A stretch of 64,000 nt of DNA from Limnanthes douglasii subsp. nivea (Eukaryota > Streptophyta > Magnoliopsida > Brassicales > Limnanthaceae): positions 268,468,770 through 268,532,769 of the forward strand of contig JAUPFV010000002.1 in NCBI GenBank assembly GCA_036936605.1, written 5' to 3'. The notes beneath the pieces were generated by a model. The model was not told the DNA's origin and ran no database searches. It worked only from the letters and a program-made list of their open reading frames with translations. The translations under genes and the position numbers were made by a program. Below, in pieces: positions 1 through 13,615 of this stretch (within the stretch, counting starts at the first letter, position 1; each line of letters begins with the position of its first letter).

Positions 1-3000
1 TATTCTGCGAGTCTTTTCTATCTCATGATTGTGGAAACTTTTCGATCGTTTCAGAGAAGGCCTCGCCTCTTGAGATCCATCCTCTAGCCAGCCACTCGAA
101 GGAAAGAGTCTCTTCAATCGGTAACAGTTTCATATTTCACCTCTTCAACAACTGTTCTATAGAAGTTTTACTTTTCCTTCCGTTGTTTCATGTGTCTGAG
201 ATGTGGAATTAGGAAAAATAACCCAATTAATGTTGCTAACCACCCAAGGTTATCGAATGGGTTGGATTACCTGATTACCAAATACGATGTCCTTGCCCAC
301 AAAGTGCCAAGATCAAGCAAAATTGAAGCTATCCAAAAACAGTGTCTTTCTTACACATGTTCGACCTTCTTCAGGTAAAAACGACACGTATGCAAGGAAG
401 GTCTCGTGTTATTTTTGAATCATTGCCTCATTCAAACTCATTTGACAAGTCAAACATCTGTCGGAAAAAAAAAATGCGGGTAAGTCATGACAGCCGCGTA
501 TATTTGCCAACAATATGCGCATATTGTTTCTGCAACAGCTAGTTGCTTAGGTGGAATCCGAATTGGAGCTCAATACATGAACCCGTCCATTTTTGCTTTG
601 CGCAATTGCAGCGGATCAGCTAGATTCGTAGTCCACAATGGATAATGTGCTTTCTCGAATATGTCCAACCTTAGATCCACTTCTACCACAATCACCCCGG
701 AATTTCTACCGAAAAAGTCATTCGCTTTTGAAGGATATGTCTAATTTTTTAGTTAATGGCCAAGCTATGGTCTATCACCTCGGAGGGAACCCCGACAACA
801 TATATGATTTTACAAGCAAAACCCTCTAAATTATTGGACAAGTACCTTAACATTTGATAATGTAACATAGGCAACAACGTCTCTACTCGCAAACTTTTCC
901 CCATTAAGAAACACATATATTTCTACATTTTCATCGGCTACTAATGAACCCGTGGTCTCCCTCGGATCATCCACCCTGTCAGCATCTAAGGAAGATCCTT
1001 CTGACTGCTATTCTTGCATTTGGTCGATAGCTACACCCTTTTAGGTGTGCAGATCTGTCGCATAGCACTCTCTAGCCACTTGCTTATCGCTTTGAATTAC
1101 TCTGACGCGATCCTTAATCACATAATTCAAGCATTAATGGACTGTATAAGCTATAACATGCATTCTGGATAACCGTGATCTCCCGAGAATTACGTTGTAA
1201 CTAGTCGGACAATACACCATCATAAACAAGACTTGAACTCTTTTTTTGAATGGGTCGCGTCCTAATAATACTTTCTCTCAAATTCTTCAATGACATGCGT
1301 TGTCAACCCCATAAAGCCAACTATGGTGCTTTCAGATTGGAGAATTACAGGTGTAGTATGTATCTTCTCATATATTGACATATACAACACATTTATTGAA
1401 CTACCAATATCGATGATTATCTTTCGGATCTCAATACTTGTTATTTTCTTATTGATCACTATTGCATCTTCATGAGGACCAGTTATTCCCTTTAAATCAT
1501 CCTCATCAAATAAGATGAAAGGTGTGATATTTTTACGTAAATATTAGTAGACATTTTTCCCTCCAATTGAGTTGATAAACTTACTACATGAATTTTCCTA
1601 GAGCTTTTAGTGTTTCCAGTCATAGTATCCCCTCTAAAAATTTCCAAGGACTCAAAGTATTCAGATAAGTTTGGAACCCTTCCTAGTACCACTGGTTCAT
1701 TCACGACCATCCTTAGATTCAAAAATCATTAATGTATTCTCCTGCTTTGAAAAACAAATTACAAGATGTTGCGCAAGTGTACTAGTTCTCCAATTATTTC
1801 TACCACTTCTTTGTTTTTTAACAAAAGTTGTCAGCTTACCATTCTTTATCAAAATTTGAATCTCTTTTTCTAAAGTTATGTAGTTTGTTGTATCCTTCCC
1901 CACGTCATTGTGGTACTTGCAAAACTTATTATTTCATTCCTCCTCGATCTATTTATCGGTGGTGGTTTTTAAAAATTAACATGGTTCTTAGCTCTTTCAA
2001 AAATTATTGCCACATTCTCTTTCAATTGTATAAAATACTCTAGTCTTACCCACTGATTCGACTTGACCCAAAGTTGTTGATAGTTAGAGTGATGGGATGA
2101 TCATGACGGAGGAGGTAAATTAGTAAACACCTTTGTTCGTGATGGCCCTTGAGAATTCGAAGTATGTCCTTGATAACCTTGACCAATAGGGATCTTGTCT
2201 TGCCCTAAGTTTCTTTTAGATGAAATAAGTCTAATATGAACCATTGTTGATTTGTCCACTTTAATTTGCTCCTCAACTTGAGCTAAAGTTAATGCCCATA
2301 TCCCCATAGTTTCATTTGTTAAATCACGAGAAAGCAACCCTTGTCTAAAAGCTGCACATGATACCTACTCATCACAATCGTCCAACTCTGTCTTCGTTAC
2401 CACAAAGCGTCCAGTTATTCTTTTATTGTTTCTTCAACATCCTGTTTACATTGAATTATAGTATCAACATTAGCTCGCAATTCTTTGCTCCCCATAAAAC
2501 TACCTTCGGAAAGCTGTGTAGAAAGTTCCAAAGTTGGTTATCGAACCTCTCAGAATTCTGTTGTAGGACTTTAAAGTTGTGCTCGTGAAAGTTTGGGTAA
2601 AATATCCACACACTTACTTATCATCATCCTTGAAATTCATTATATAGTTCGTAAATTGTTCAATATGATCATCATGATCTTGCGTGGCATCAAATTTCTC
2701 TACCTTTATAATATCAAAACACCTCGGAAGAGGTATTGACCTTATTTCAGACGACAAAGGAGAATTTCTCCAGTCTACTCCTTGCGTGTATTGGTTAGCC
2801 CAATTCCACTTCCCATAATTGCATACAAGCTTCGATCCGCAGGATAGACGTATTGATTAGTTGTATTACCTTCAAAAATTTGAATTCTCCATCACAAATC
2901 TAAATCTATCATATTTCTTAGATTTATGCTATTTTCAAGATTTCTGAGTTCGATTATCATCCCTCCTCGAAGAACACATGCCTCTCTCTCGCCTATACGT

Positions 3001-3554
3001 ATCATCTTTCTCAATATTTTGAGAAAAATCCTCGAAGTCTGACGTAAAAGATTCACTTGTATCGGTCGGAATGTGTTGATGCTTATCATTTTTCTCTTCC
3101 TAGAGGAGTGATATCATTTTTCTGACTGAAACTGTATTTCTCGATGATCACTTCACGCTCTGTGAACATTGTAAGACTCGTCGAACGTATCTTCCAAATC
3201 CTTATTCTTATTTACTCATCGCACTTCAGACTATACCCTACCATATTGAAGTAATTGTTCCCTTTGATCAAGCTGATCGTTGAAATCAGTTATTCTTTCC
3301 AGTAATTAATTCATCTGATATTCCACATTAGGCTGGTCGCATTGATCATTTCCTTACATTTTACCTCGGTTTTCTCCTATAACCAAGTCTGCTCGAGCAC
3401 CTCTTTCTCCACCAATATTGCTGGATCAACTCGGATTTCGGAATCCATTATATTTCTGTAATCTGATCTTTTATCTTTAAGGTTTTAGATCTGAGATCGA
3501 GGTACCACATGAGCTTTCACTGTGGTCGTCAATGATTCAATGTGGTCGTCAATG
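1..3554 (-). mobile_element. Decayed Tat-clade Gypsy retrotransposon, internal region
   Basis: On the minus strand this stretch aligns by eye with the younger Gypsy element at 27485-33256. The gag start lies near 3.4 kb and the order runs down to reverse transcriptase below 1 kb. Clear shared blocks are a zinc-knuckle-side segment (1697-1903), the region before the protease (1492-1722), and the aspartic protease at 1262-1459. The protease reads DIGSSINVL where the younger copy has DTGSSANIL. The start of reverse transcriptase is recognisable at about 560-840. Stops and frameshifts break every domain, so it is a relic. The homology becomes unclear below about 540, where the element probably continues out of the window. 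Confidence 0.8.
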
Positions 3555-3960
3555 ATAAGTATGAATATTTATGAGGGAAAAAGTAATGTCTAAGAAGAAT
3601 TGTTGAGAGAGTTTCTAAAAGTAGAAGGTTGCTTAAGTTTTTGAAAGAGAAAGTAAGTAAGAGTTAAAAGTGTTCAAATGTATCTAATCCTCATCCCCAA
3701 GACAAGTACACCTATTTATAAGTGAGTTAGTTACACGTAACAAAACTAGTTTGTTACGTGGATACTTCACCCCACTTTACTACGTAGTACAAACACATTC
3801 ATTACAAATTACACATTTAGTCTTTTATATTTACACTTTACACCAAATCTCTCTCATACCTATAAAATACTCGGTTGAATAATTGTAAATTAATTATTTT
3901 TACTCCTCAATTATTTATATCCTGCAGAAAAAAAATTGGTTCGGATCTGGTGTGTACGAC
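3555..3960 (-). repeat. Probable 5' LTR of the decayed Gypsy element
   Basis: This follows a primer-binding-site-like sequence that appears twice (TGTGGTCGTCAATGA at about 3521-3535 and 3540-3554). The same sequence sits next to the LTR of the younger element as TGTGGTCGCCAATT. A minus-strand TATA-like box (TTATAAATAG) is present near 3711-3721, placed as in the younger LTR. The outer border could not be fixed because no partner LTR is in the window; the right limit is approximate. Confidence 0.5.
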
Positions 3961-6049
3961 CACAATAAACAAACTTAGTCGAGAGGCAAACGGTGTCGAT
4001 TTTTCTTGAATTTCAAACAACGTGTTTCTAATCCTTCAATCCGATCGGTTTGATTGTGATTTAGTGTTACGGTTCGGAAGAAATCCGCAAGTCGTCTTCA
4101 ATCTTCAAATGATCTTCGAACATCATTTTTTTCATATCTTTCAAACAGTTTCTTTTTCGCATCTTCTTCTTCGCATCTTTTTGTGTATAGTCTTCTTCAC
4201 ATTTTTCAACCATATCTCTAATCCCAATCTTAAATCCAAAATATCCATATTATTAGTCTTTTATATTATATTTGTATCATACATCATTATATCGTTATAC
4301 TCTTGGCATCTATATATATATATATATATATACTTTTATACCTAGTATGCTAATCTTTGTATCAAAATTATAATAAAAACCTAACCTTCCTTTTTTTTGT
4401 TTTATCTTTTACTAAAAAAAACATCATATATCACTTTGTGGGAGTAGGCTATATAATTCTTCTTATAGGATAAGGGAGATAGAAACATCACATACCACTT
4501 TGATTGCAACGATAAAAATATTTTTGTATTGACATTATATGGCTGATTTCTGTAAAGGTTTTCAATATAGCTTTTAGAAATGAAATGGAATTAAAATATA
4601 GGTTCTGGTTTGGATGAAAGACTATGTTGGATGAAAGACTATGTTGGATGAAAGACTATGTAAAATGTAAACAGATCGACATTAATATGATAATTGGTAT
4701 GCGAGGTATATGGACTACGTGATAATTCTTATAACATCTTGTTTCTATAAAAATAAAAAATAAAAAAAAGATAACGTTATTGATGATTGGATACAGTGAA
4801 TGCAAATGCGACCAAAAAAAAGGGATATTGGACAACGGGCACGCTTCTTTTTGAAATCAATGTACTAGCCTTTGTATTATACTTTACCATGAATCCAATT
4901 CGAGGAATGCAACAAAATATAGACTTCAAAATATCCAATTCGACTCGAAATTCTCGAAGGTAGTGAGTATAAAATATACAATCAAACTTTACCACCTTTC
5001 TAACCTACCTTTAATAATACACCATCAACGTTTAGAAATAGAGTGATGGAGAAATGGCAATATACATTCAGCTACCTACCAGGCTTACCTACCAAGCAAA
5101 CCACATGTAGAAAATATATCTAAAAAACCATAAACCTAGCTTTACTATAACTTTTTACTAAATACCATGCTCATAAATATTTGCTCAAATGGAAGCTAAT
5201 GCACAATGTGATACATTATATTATCAACAAGTTCTGACATTGGTTTCGTCCAACAATTTACATGATCACAATCATGGACGTTAGCACATTTATGGCTGGA
5301 ATCATGTAGAAGAATGATGCTCGCATTTTCGGTTGAATTTAGTTTGATGAAAAAGTTCGCAATAAGCTCTAGTCTCACAATTTTCTTGAGTCTAGCTCGG
5401 GCCCAAAAAATTATAGCTAATTTTGTTTATAAAATGACATAAGAATGTATGAGTTAAAAATATTACTTGCTTATATAATCATAAATAGTTGGCCTTTACC
5501 TAACTTTATCATCCTTTTCAAAATACAATAGAGCCGTTTACAAGTCTCCCTAAATGAGCAGTCTAAAATTCAAACTCAGCTGGAAATACCTTCGCAATCT
5601 TAATATTGGAGCTAGAGCTCGAGCTCAAGATGCTCGACCTTTGCCATCCTTAGTTGCAATCGGGTTCAAACCGAACATTTTTGGAAAAAGTAAAATTCAG
5701 TATATAGCTAAGCCTCCTTTTTTTTAAGGACTACTAGAACAAGGCAAGTAAGGTGAATACAAGATTTACTGTAGATCAAGTGAAGACTGAAGAGCCATTA
5801 TTAAGAAGCCACAATAGCCACTCATTTGAATTAGCCAAAACAAGCAGCCAAATCCAAACAATCATGTCTACTTTCTACTGAAAAATCTAAAAATACCAAA
5901 ATGATTCCTCCTCCACCCCACCATCAAATTTCCCTTTTTTTTCTTCTTCTTCTCCACCACATTTCATGGCCAAGAATTTTTTTCACTAATCCAATTCTCT
6001 TCATTACATAACATTCAACATTCACTTGCTCTGTGTACATACAGCGATC
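3961..6049. other. Intergenic sequence upstream of the phosphate transporter
   Basis: No gene could be supported here. It holds a short TA run (about 4311-4332), the 17-bp triple repeat listed separately, and AT-rich sequence with only short chance ORFs. The last 120 bases before 6050 are pyrimidine-rich, with CTTCTTCTTCTCC near 5942-5955. This resembles the leader or core promoter of many TATA-less plant nuclear genes for plastid proteins. No convincing TATA box was found. Confidence 0.5.
4612..4661. repeat. 17-bp tandem repeat, three copies
   Basis: The unit GGATGAAAGACTATGTT is repeated almost perfectly three times. It has no coding context. Confidence 0.85.
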
Positions 6050-8816
6050 ATGACTCTCCCTTACTGCTTTTCCTCTGCAAGAAACACAAATTCATCTCTT
6101 ATTTATAATTCTCATATCTATAGCAAAAGAGACTCTTTTGCTTCAGATTTCAAGTTGAAGCCTGTTTCACTGCCTATCAAGCCTTATCTACCTATCGTGA
6201 GACTTAAAACCTACAAACTCATAAAGCCCTTTGCAAGCCTATCCTCTTTTGCTGAACCAGAAAATGAAAAACACAATCCAGATGAAACACATATTAAAAA
6301 ACCCGAAGAAAAAGAAGATGACTTACCTGGAATGGCAAAAGCATTTAACATATCATCAAGAACTGCTTCTGCAATCACAATATTCATAGTCTTTGCAGCT
6401 CTCTGTCTTCCATTATGCATGAAGTCTCTTGGTCAAGGGCTAGGAATAAAGACTAAGATGCTCTCTTATGCAACTCTGTTGTTCGGATTTTATATGGCTT
6501 GGAATATTGGAGCTAATGATGTGGCTAATGCCATGGGGACTTCCGTCGGTTCAGGGGCATTGACATTGCGGCAAGCAGTGCTAACTGCTGCCGTTTTGGA
6601 GTTTTCCGGTGCGTTGTTGATGGGAACACATGTGACAAGTACAATGCAGAAGGGTATTTTGGTTGCTAATGTGTTTCAGGGCAAAGATACTCTGCTTTTA
6701 GCAGGGTTGCTTTCTTCTCTGGCAGCTGCTGGAACTTGGTTGCAGGTTTAGATTTTGGTCCTTGTACTCTCTATATTCGGCCACATTATATATGATGTAT
6801 GATTAGACAGCTTTTAATTAGTGACAAGACTAGTAAAACTTTTTAATACATGCCATGATGCAGTCACTACAATAAACAGGAATTATAGAATAATATCCCT
6901 AGACATTTTTTAGAATTAAATAACTCCAAGGATAATGAACTTGTTTCAATTCGCCATCTTCGTCAAGGGGTTAACTTTAGAATATTAAGAGTCAAAGAAT
7001 AAGTGATGTCAAGTTACTAGTTCCGGTGATGATATGACACAAGAATAGTTTCTAATGTGAGAACAGCCTAGAGAGGGTAATTTGATACGAATATCAGTCA
7101 AGGAAACGAACTCCAGAATTATATTGTATAGTTGAGGGAACATTTAGGATTCTATTGTAGTCTATGTATATAGGTAAAGTACCACCTTTCTTAGGCGATT
7201 ATAGAGATATCTTATAGATGTTTCATAACTAATGCAAAAAAATGGAAATTTAAACACGAACTTTGTTGCAACGTTGTAAATATACTAACACAAATTCATC
7301 ATTACCACAGTCAACTTCTAAGAAGTTAACTCTAGATCCTGATTGCTGTAAGATCCGCAGGTAGCATCTTATTACGGTTTGCCTGTCTCAACTACTCATT
7401 GCATAGTAGGATCGATGGTTGGTTTCGGTCTCGTCTATGGTGGACCGGGTGCAGTTTTCTGGAGTTCACTGGCAAGGGTGACTTCTTCATGGGTGATCTC
7501 ACCTTTGATGGGAGCAATGGTGTCTTTTCTAGTCTACAAGTGTATTCGTAGGGTATGTTCTTCCTCTTATAACTTATCAATATTACGTAGTTGTAGTTTG
7601 ATGTGTAGATTATAGACTAAACAGCTAACTTGATATAAGCAAATAAAACCAAGTTAGCTTCTCAGAATTAGTTCTAGATTGTTTGGGGCCTTATATAAAA
7701 ACACAAACTCTTAAGGTTCATAGAGTGTTTTATTATGAAAACAACATTCTGTAGAAAATAAATGGGTGAAAAAACATCAAGAATTTTATATCAGAAGTTT
7801 AAAAGCCAAAAAAAAAATTATAGCTTTTTAAGAATTTTGATTTTATAAGTTAAAAACTAGTTTTTTTAAGCCTAAGAAGTCAGACTACCCGCATATATTT
7901 AATCCTTATAACCGTGAAAGACACTAGAGAATCCCTTTCTAATGATCAATTGAATTCAACAAGTTCTAAAATACCTCTTCAGTTTGTCTACTGTGCTCCT
8001 AATCCAGGACGAGCTGCGGCCACAGCCGCACCAGTTGCTGTTTTTGTGGGTGTGACCGGAATATCGTTTGCAGCATTTCCTCTAAGCCAAGTCTTTCCTA
8101 TAGCATTAGCTCAGGCTTTAGGCTGTGGTGCTGCTGGTGCAATTGTAGTCAACAGAGTCATAAGAAAACAGCTAGGTCATCTACTTGTAAAATCAAATAC
8201 CCAGCCGGAACCAGAAAATGAACAAAAAGATAATACCGTACAGCAGAGCATTGGGTTCTTATCGGATATAGCCGGCCCGACAGGAACCCAGCTGGAAATT
8301 GTTTATGGAGTTTTTGGGTATATGCAAGTTCTGTCTGCTTGCTTCATGTCATTTGCACATGGTGGAAACGATGTCTCCAATGCAATTGGTCCTTTGGCAG
8401 CCGCGTTAAGCATTCTTCAAGGTGGAGCTGCAAGTGGAGCCCCGATCGTTATTCCTATAGATGTTCTTGCTTGGGGAGGATTCGGGATTGTTGCAGGGCT
8501 AATGATGTGGGGTCATAGAGTGATAGCTACAATTGGGAATAAGATTACAGAATTGACACCTACGAGAGGTTTTGCAGCTGAGTTTGCTGCAGCATCTGTG
8601 GTGTTGTTTGCATCAAAACTTGGACTACCAATCTCTGCTACACATACTTTGGTGGGTGCAGTAATGGGAGTTGGGTTTGCAAGAGGACTGAACAGTGTTA
8701 GAGCAGAGACGGTAAGAGAGATAGTGGCTTCTTGGGCTGTGACAATCCCTGTTGGTGCCACCTTGGCTGTTTTCTACACGTGGATCTTGACCAAGGTTTT
8801 GGCTATTCTACTATGA
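6050..8816 (+). CDS. PHT2;1: Plastid inorganic phosphate transporter PHT2;1-like (3 exons, 573 aa)
   Basis: PiT-family H+ or Na+/phosphate cotransporter, expected in the chloroplast inner envelope, where it imports phosphate into plastids. Exons: 6050-6745, 7361-7552, 7983-8816, all joined by GT-AG introns with no frame break. The ATG at 6050 starts MTLPY, the conserved family start, and is preferred to the in-frame ATG at 6026. The first ~75 residues look like a plastid transit peptide. The duplicated PiT signature is present twice: GANDVANAMG at about residues 154-163 and GGNDVSNAIG at about 423-432, each followed by hydrophobic helices. A hydrophilic loop joins the two halves, encoded from the start of exon 3. 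Length is close to the Arabidopsis protein (about 587 aa). The gene looks intact. Confidence 0.95.
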
Positions 8817-10025
8817 CACTACACTTGGAAAGATTATATGCCTGTGATTAAACTAAGATCACCGAGTTCTTAAATCTAATGTTTTCTCTGTTTCTTCGTT
8901 TGAGCGAAATAGCTCTTCAAATGATAATTATCGTATTGGGCTATCTATTGTGTTTTTTCTTTTGACAATTCCTGTTGTCACTATTTTCTAGATTACGAAG
9001 ACAAATCACTTTCTATGTGTTCTTTTCTTTCTCAGCTATAGTATGTATCATACAGAATTCTAGCAAAAGTATAGGTATTTATAGTACCTTTCTTGGTCCT
9101 CTATGCCTATATATTTAAAATGTATGCCCATAGATTCTAAAGTTACCAACTATGCAACTCTAAGCAGAAAGGAAAGCACTGGTTTAAGTGAAGTAATTAC
9201 CTTCTGATCAGCAGGGTTGGCCTCACTTGACTCGCACCAAAGCTAATTATATAAGTTTCAATCAACTGTAATTAGCACTCCTTCATTTAGAGAGCTACTG
9301 AATAATTCTGGCCACCTGCAGAAAGAGGAGAAATTACAAAGGTTTCTGAAAGTCTCTGACAAACAACATATGCCTGATTACTTACCCATCAACTAAAAGA
9401 AATGAAAACTTTGGTTGGTACAGCTCTACTAGCCAACCGATGGCAGGGTCATATTGTCCAAAACAGGAGCTCCTCCCACTTCCTTCTAGTCTATATGCCT
9501 TTCTGGTTAGCACCTCTCGTTTGAATAAATCTCATCTATACACCCACAGGTTAAGGGATACAGCTTTAACCCCGCAAACAATTGGTCAATCCATTTTAAT
9601 TAATATTGCATGTCCATATTAAATATTAACAGATAAATTAAAATTATATGTGAATCAAAATAATGTAGCATTGAATTAAGAAAAGAGAAGCAAAATGGTC
9701 CTCAATTCAAAAATTATGAGCCCACCAATCAAACTTGTATAAATTAATGTACTGGAAGATCGAAACATATGAAAATAAACATGAGGAAGTAAAATAAGAT
9801 TTTCGTCAAACTAAGCGGACTACTAACCAGATTCTTTAGCCTAATTTGATGATGTTATTTGAAGTCAAATGAGAGTAACCTATTCATGCAGACAACTGAC
9901 TATCTCCAGCGGTAGCATATTAGAGCTGCCATATATATAGGTATATACACAAAGAAAGAAATGATACGTGTTTTCCTCTTATGGCTGAGGAAACAAAGGT
10001 ACTTTAGCTTCGACTAGGTCTTCTG
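8817..10025. other. Intergenic region between convergent genes
   Basis: This lies between the stop of the phosphate transporter and the stop of the minus-strand glycosyltransferase, so it must hold both 3' UTRs. I see no coding region or mobile element with clear ends. Confidence 0.5.
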
Positions 10026-13000
10026 CTACCCCTGCAAACACATTCTTGTGCTAATATCGTACTCCCATAAACCTGTTGACATCTGACGTACTAACTTCTT
10101 CATCCTCCCATTAATCCAATTATTATGAAGAACATAACAGCCTTTCTTCATGCACACTGCTTTAACATCTTTCTTCTCCCATAAGTTCAAGTAAGCACCA
10201 TTTGGGAACAGGCCTCTGTCCAAGAAATGGACAGTTAAGTTTGTCTCTGGTTCAAGGCATCCACTATCACCTACGCGGTGGGACCCTCCTTCCCCGCATA
10301 ATGTGTCGTAGAAGCTGGGCTGCTCAGATAACCCAGAAGATGTAGCATGCTTCACTACCTTTTCTAAAGCAGCGATTGTTGCGCCATCAGAACGCGCAAA
10401 GTAGAAGCCAGAGTTTAACCGCCTAGGCAAGTTTATAGGTCCTGTAGATACATAAATGACAGCAGGAACCATCCCCTTTTCATAATCTAGACTGATAAAT
10501 AAAACAACGTAAAAAAGTACTAGAATTATGGTGCTCTTGGAATATTACCTGTTCTATTGTATTCATCGGATTGAGCCGCAAGAACAGCAGGGCCGTAAGA
10601 GTGAAGTAATGGTAGTGAGCTTTTGAACCAATATACATCTACATCGCTCAAAAGTACATTATAACCCAGCTTTAGTATCTTCAAAACTAGTCTGGATTTA
10701 ACTTTAGTAACCTTTTGGAAGCATTTTGTCCCAAAGTGACAATCGTCAAAGCTTACATTACGTGGTGCAGAAGGATCAAGGAATACTGGCAATCCCTGGT
10801 AGAATCAAAGAGCTTTGAAAATGTGTGCGATAATTATCTGAAAAAGTAAAGTTTTCTAGTCAAGGGTGTTTGGTGTCATCAAGCTTTGGGGCTGATAAGC
10901 GAAAGGGTTGTTTGGTTGGTTTGATGTTCTAGGCTTATAAATAACTAGTTTCTTAATCTTATACGATCAAAAAACTTAAAAAGCTAAAAGCTAGCTCTTT
11001 TAGCTTTTTAATTTTCCAACTCTTTTTCAGGATATCTTCTCACCGAAAGTTTTTATACATGTTACACAGTTCACGCTGTAATCATGTATTTATATGTTTA
11101 AGAGTGCTTTTTATCTACTTATTATAAAGATAAATTTCTAGCTCATAAGTTTGGCACCAAACAACTCCTTAGTCCAACTGAAAACATACAAACATGTCCA
11201 GTGAAACAGATTAAAATACAGCAATCAAGTACCTGCAAGATAGAGAACTGATAGGTTTCTTCATCAAGAGCACAAACTACAAAATTTGTAACAGCAAGGT
11301 GGCGTAACCTACATACCCAACTCATCAACATGTCTTTGTAACTATATCCAGCAACCGCAAGCACAATGGTGCTATTCTTATCTGCGGTGAGTTGGAGGAG
11401 CGACGGTAAGGGAAATGGAAAATATATCGGTGATGGCAGCTTTAGACGATCTTTGAAGGAGCAATCTAAAATCCTGTTTTGTGATAAAATACCATCAATA
11501 CAAGTCGCCAGTTTCTTCTTTGATCTCCAAGAATGAACAATTGATTTCCATGAGCTAATCCTCGGGTCCGTAAATGGATAAGCAACATTTTCTGTAGCAT
11601 TGACCAAAACATATTGCTCATTGCACTTCAAAAGTTTTGCTAAACTCGAGTAATTGATTTCACGGAAAACCAATGATCCATAATGTCTCCCAAGGTGGGA
11701 ATTTCCAGAATATTCCCAAATTCTTGTGTCTATAACTGTAGCATTATGGTCTCCAGAGCGGTTTCCTCGATCATCTAGAAAAAAACTCGACACGCTCCAG
11801 CTGGCATCAAACACAAACCTTAACCCACACGACAAAGCCTCGTTAATGATCCAGTGATTGTGTATACCCTTCTGATACAAAAAAGGAGGAAGGACTCCAC
11901 AGTGTAAGGGTACATCAAGACTGTTCCATGCCATAAGCATTCTTCCTTCACAAAAATCGGCCTGCCAGTTCTGATTGATCACCTTCTGCATCTAATTAAG
12001 TGGAGAGGTGTCAATGCAGTTTTGAAAAGATTCCATTAACTTCGACTAGGTTCCTTGGCTTGAAATCATCATTAGTCCTCCGACTTTTTGGATTTTGAGA
12101 AAGTAGTTCCCGAACTAGGTTTGTGTAATCGAGGGACTACTTTTTTTTTACGCTGATTTTAATAAGTCGGGGATTAATTTATCGACAATATCATAGCCGA
12201 AGGACTAAATAGCATTCAAAGGCAGATTCCTTCTTACCTTCTGGAGTTTTGCCTTTCTTCCATCCTGTCTTAGCCAATATTTGCCTTCCTTATCCAAGTC
12301 GAAGGGAAAATAGGAGACATTCCGTGACGAAGCAACAAGTAGCCAATCATGCTCGAGTTTCGAAGCGAAATTCAGAGCGGAAAATAGATCAGGCAAGACA
12401 ATAGTTTCAGGATCAATCATGATGACTATATCCGAATCGTACGTTTGCGATTTTGCCATCATGGAATGGAAGAATGGGGTACCAAGAAACCTAGAAATGC
12501 CAATACAAGCTTCAAAACAATAGTTTTCATATTAACAAATTGATAAAGCTTTAAAGCTGCAAGATTATATAAGCTCAGCAATCTAGTTCCCAGCTAGAGT
12601 AAACAGCACCAGCTAATTTCGAATTCTTCAACAGTTCAACAACATCAACTCAGCAAATTGAAATAAGAATGCTAAACCAACTATCGATTATCGAATGACT
12701 TACGTGAAATCAATACGACTATCGACCGAAACTCTCGATCCGAATTTCCTGGCGAAGGAGACAGCAGATGGATCTTGACTGAACATGACAACTTTGATCT
12801 GAGAAGACAAAGCGAGCCATGATCGAACAGCTAAGCCATGTCTATCACCAGCCGGACCATCAAAACGACTTGGCGATGTAAGCATAACGATTTTGAGGGC
12901 ACCGGAATTATCTAAAACTTTTCGACTCCGATCGAAATCGGATTTAACTACTCCGTCGTTAGAAGGAGGAAGTACCAGCCTCTTTGTAGCGTATAGAGAG

Positions 13001-13162
13001 AGAACAATGAGAGCAATACCAGATAGCCAAACAGACCATAACGCCGTTTGCATTCCCTGTACACACACAAAAATCCAGAAAGTTAACCGGAAATCGGAAG
13101 AAATAAACGAAGAGAAAACGGAAATGAACATGGAGAAGTTAGATCGGCGAGCTGACCTTCAT
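10026..13162 (-). CDS. RAY1: GT77 nucleotide-sugar transferase, RAY1-like arabinofuranosyltransferase (6 exons, 677 aa)
   Basis: Probable Golgi type II membrane glycosyltransferase acting on cell-wall arabinogalactan. Exons on the minus strand: 13162-13157, 13056-12704, 12490-12238, 11991-11233, 10795-10549, 10441-10026. All introns are GT-AG and the sum is 678 codons including stop. The first coding exon is only ATG AAG, joined to GGAATG. A hydrophobic signal-anchor follows (WLSGIALIVLSLY). The N-terminal half holds a GT-A-like fold with IMIDPETIVLPDL. The C-terminal half is the nucleotide-diphospho-sugar transferase domain (PF03407 type) with the metal-binding DVDVYW motif at about residues 508-513 and the NSGFYFARSDG segment. 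The symbol is by recognition; related GT77 members (RRA, XEG113, RGXT) are shorter or arranged differently. No break was seen. Confidence 0.85.
10862..11170. mobile_element. MITE-like element in intron 4 of the RAY1-like gene
   Basis: The left end AAGGGTGTTTGGTGTCA and the right end (reverse complement AAGGAGTTGTTTGGTGCCA) are imperfect terminal inverted repeats. AGTC flanks both ends (10858-10861 and 11171-11174). This flank is too short for a normal hAT duplication, so the superfamily is uncertain. It lies wholly within the intron 10796-11232. Confidence 0.5.
12071..12210. mobile_element. Small MITE-like element in intron 3 of the RAY1-like gene
   Basis: The ends ATTAGTCCTCCGAC and ATTTAGTCCTTCGGC (reverse complement of the right end) form an inverted repeat about 140 bp apart, within the intron 11992-12237. 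Internal text such as GTAGTTCCCGAACTA resembles common plant MITE ends. A target duplication was not clear. Confidence 0.45.
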
Positions 13163-13233
13163 TGTTGGGTGATTGAAGATAACAAATTGAGATAAATAGG
13201 TATTTAGAGAGAGAAAGTGGAGGATTAACTAAG

Positions 13234-13261
13234 AATGGTGATGGTGATGGTGATGGTGATA
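13234..13261. repeat. Hexamer microsatellite (ATGGTG)n
   Basis: A short run of about 4.5 units in the 5' leader or promoter of the RAY1-like gene. Confidence 0.85.
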
Positions 13262-13546
13262 GTACAGTACAACACCACCGAGACGGCGAGGAGAGAGGAA
13301 GTGCAGCGTCAGACATGTGAGAGAAGTCTTTGCGTCGTCTAATTAGTTGACTTTACTTTAACGTTTGATTTTGATTTGAATAATGGCGACCACTTTTTGC
13401 TTTTCCAGTTCTTTCGCTACTGTTCTGTATTTCGTTCTCCCGCCGAAATTATTTTATTTATTCATTTTTCATTTATATATATATATGGAGTTTATAAACT
13501 CCCCTAATTTCATGCGTTGCTGCCGGACATATTTTTTTATTAAAAA

Positions 13547-13551
<5 letters not shown>

Positions 13552-13611
<60 letters not shown>
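13552..13611. repeat. (AT)n microsatellite
   Basis: An uninterrupted AT dinucleotide run of about 60 bp. The flanks 13262-13551 and 13612-14290 are AT-rich and show no supportable gene. Confidence 0.95.

Positions 13612-13615
<4 letters not shown>

Noticed and set aside
9440..9622. Short plus-strand ORF between the phosphate transporter and the GT77 gene
   Set aside because: 60 codons without a domain, and no splice or promoter support.
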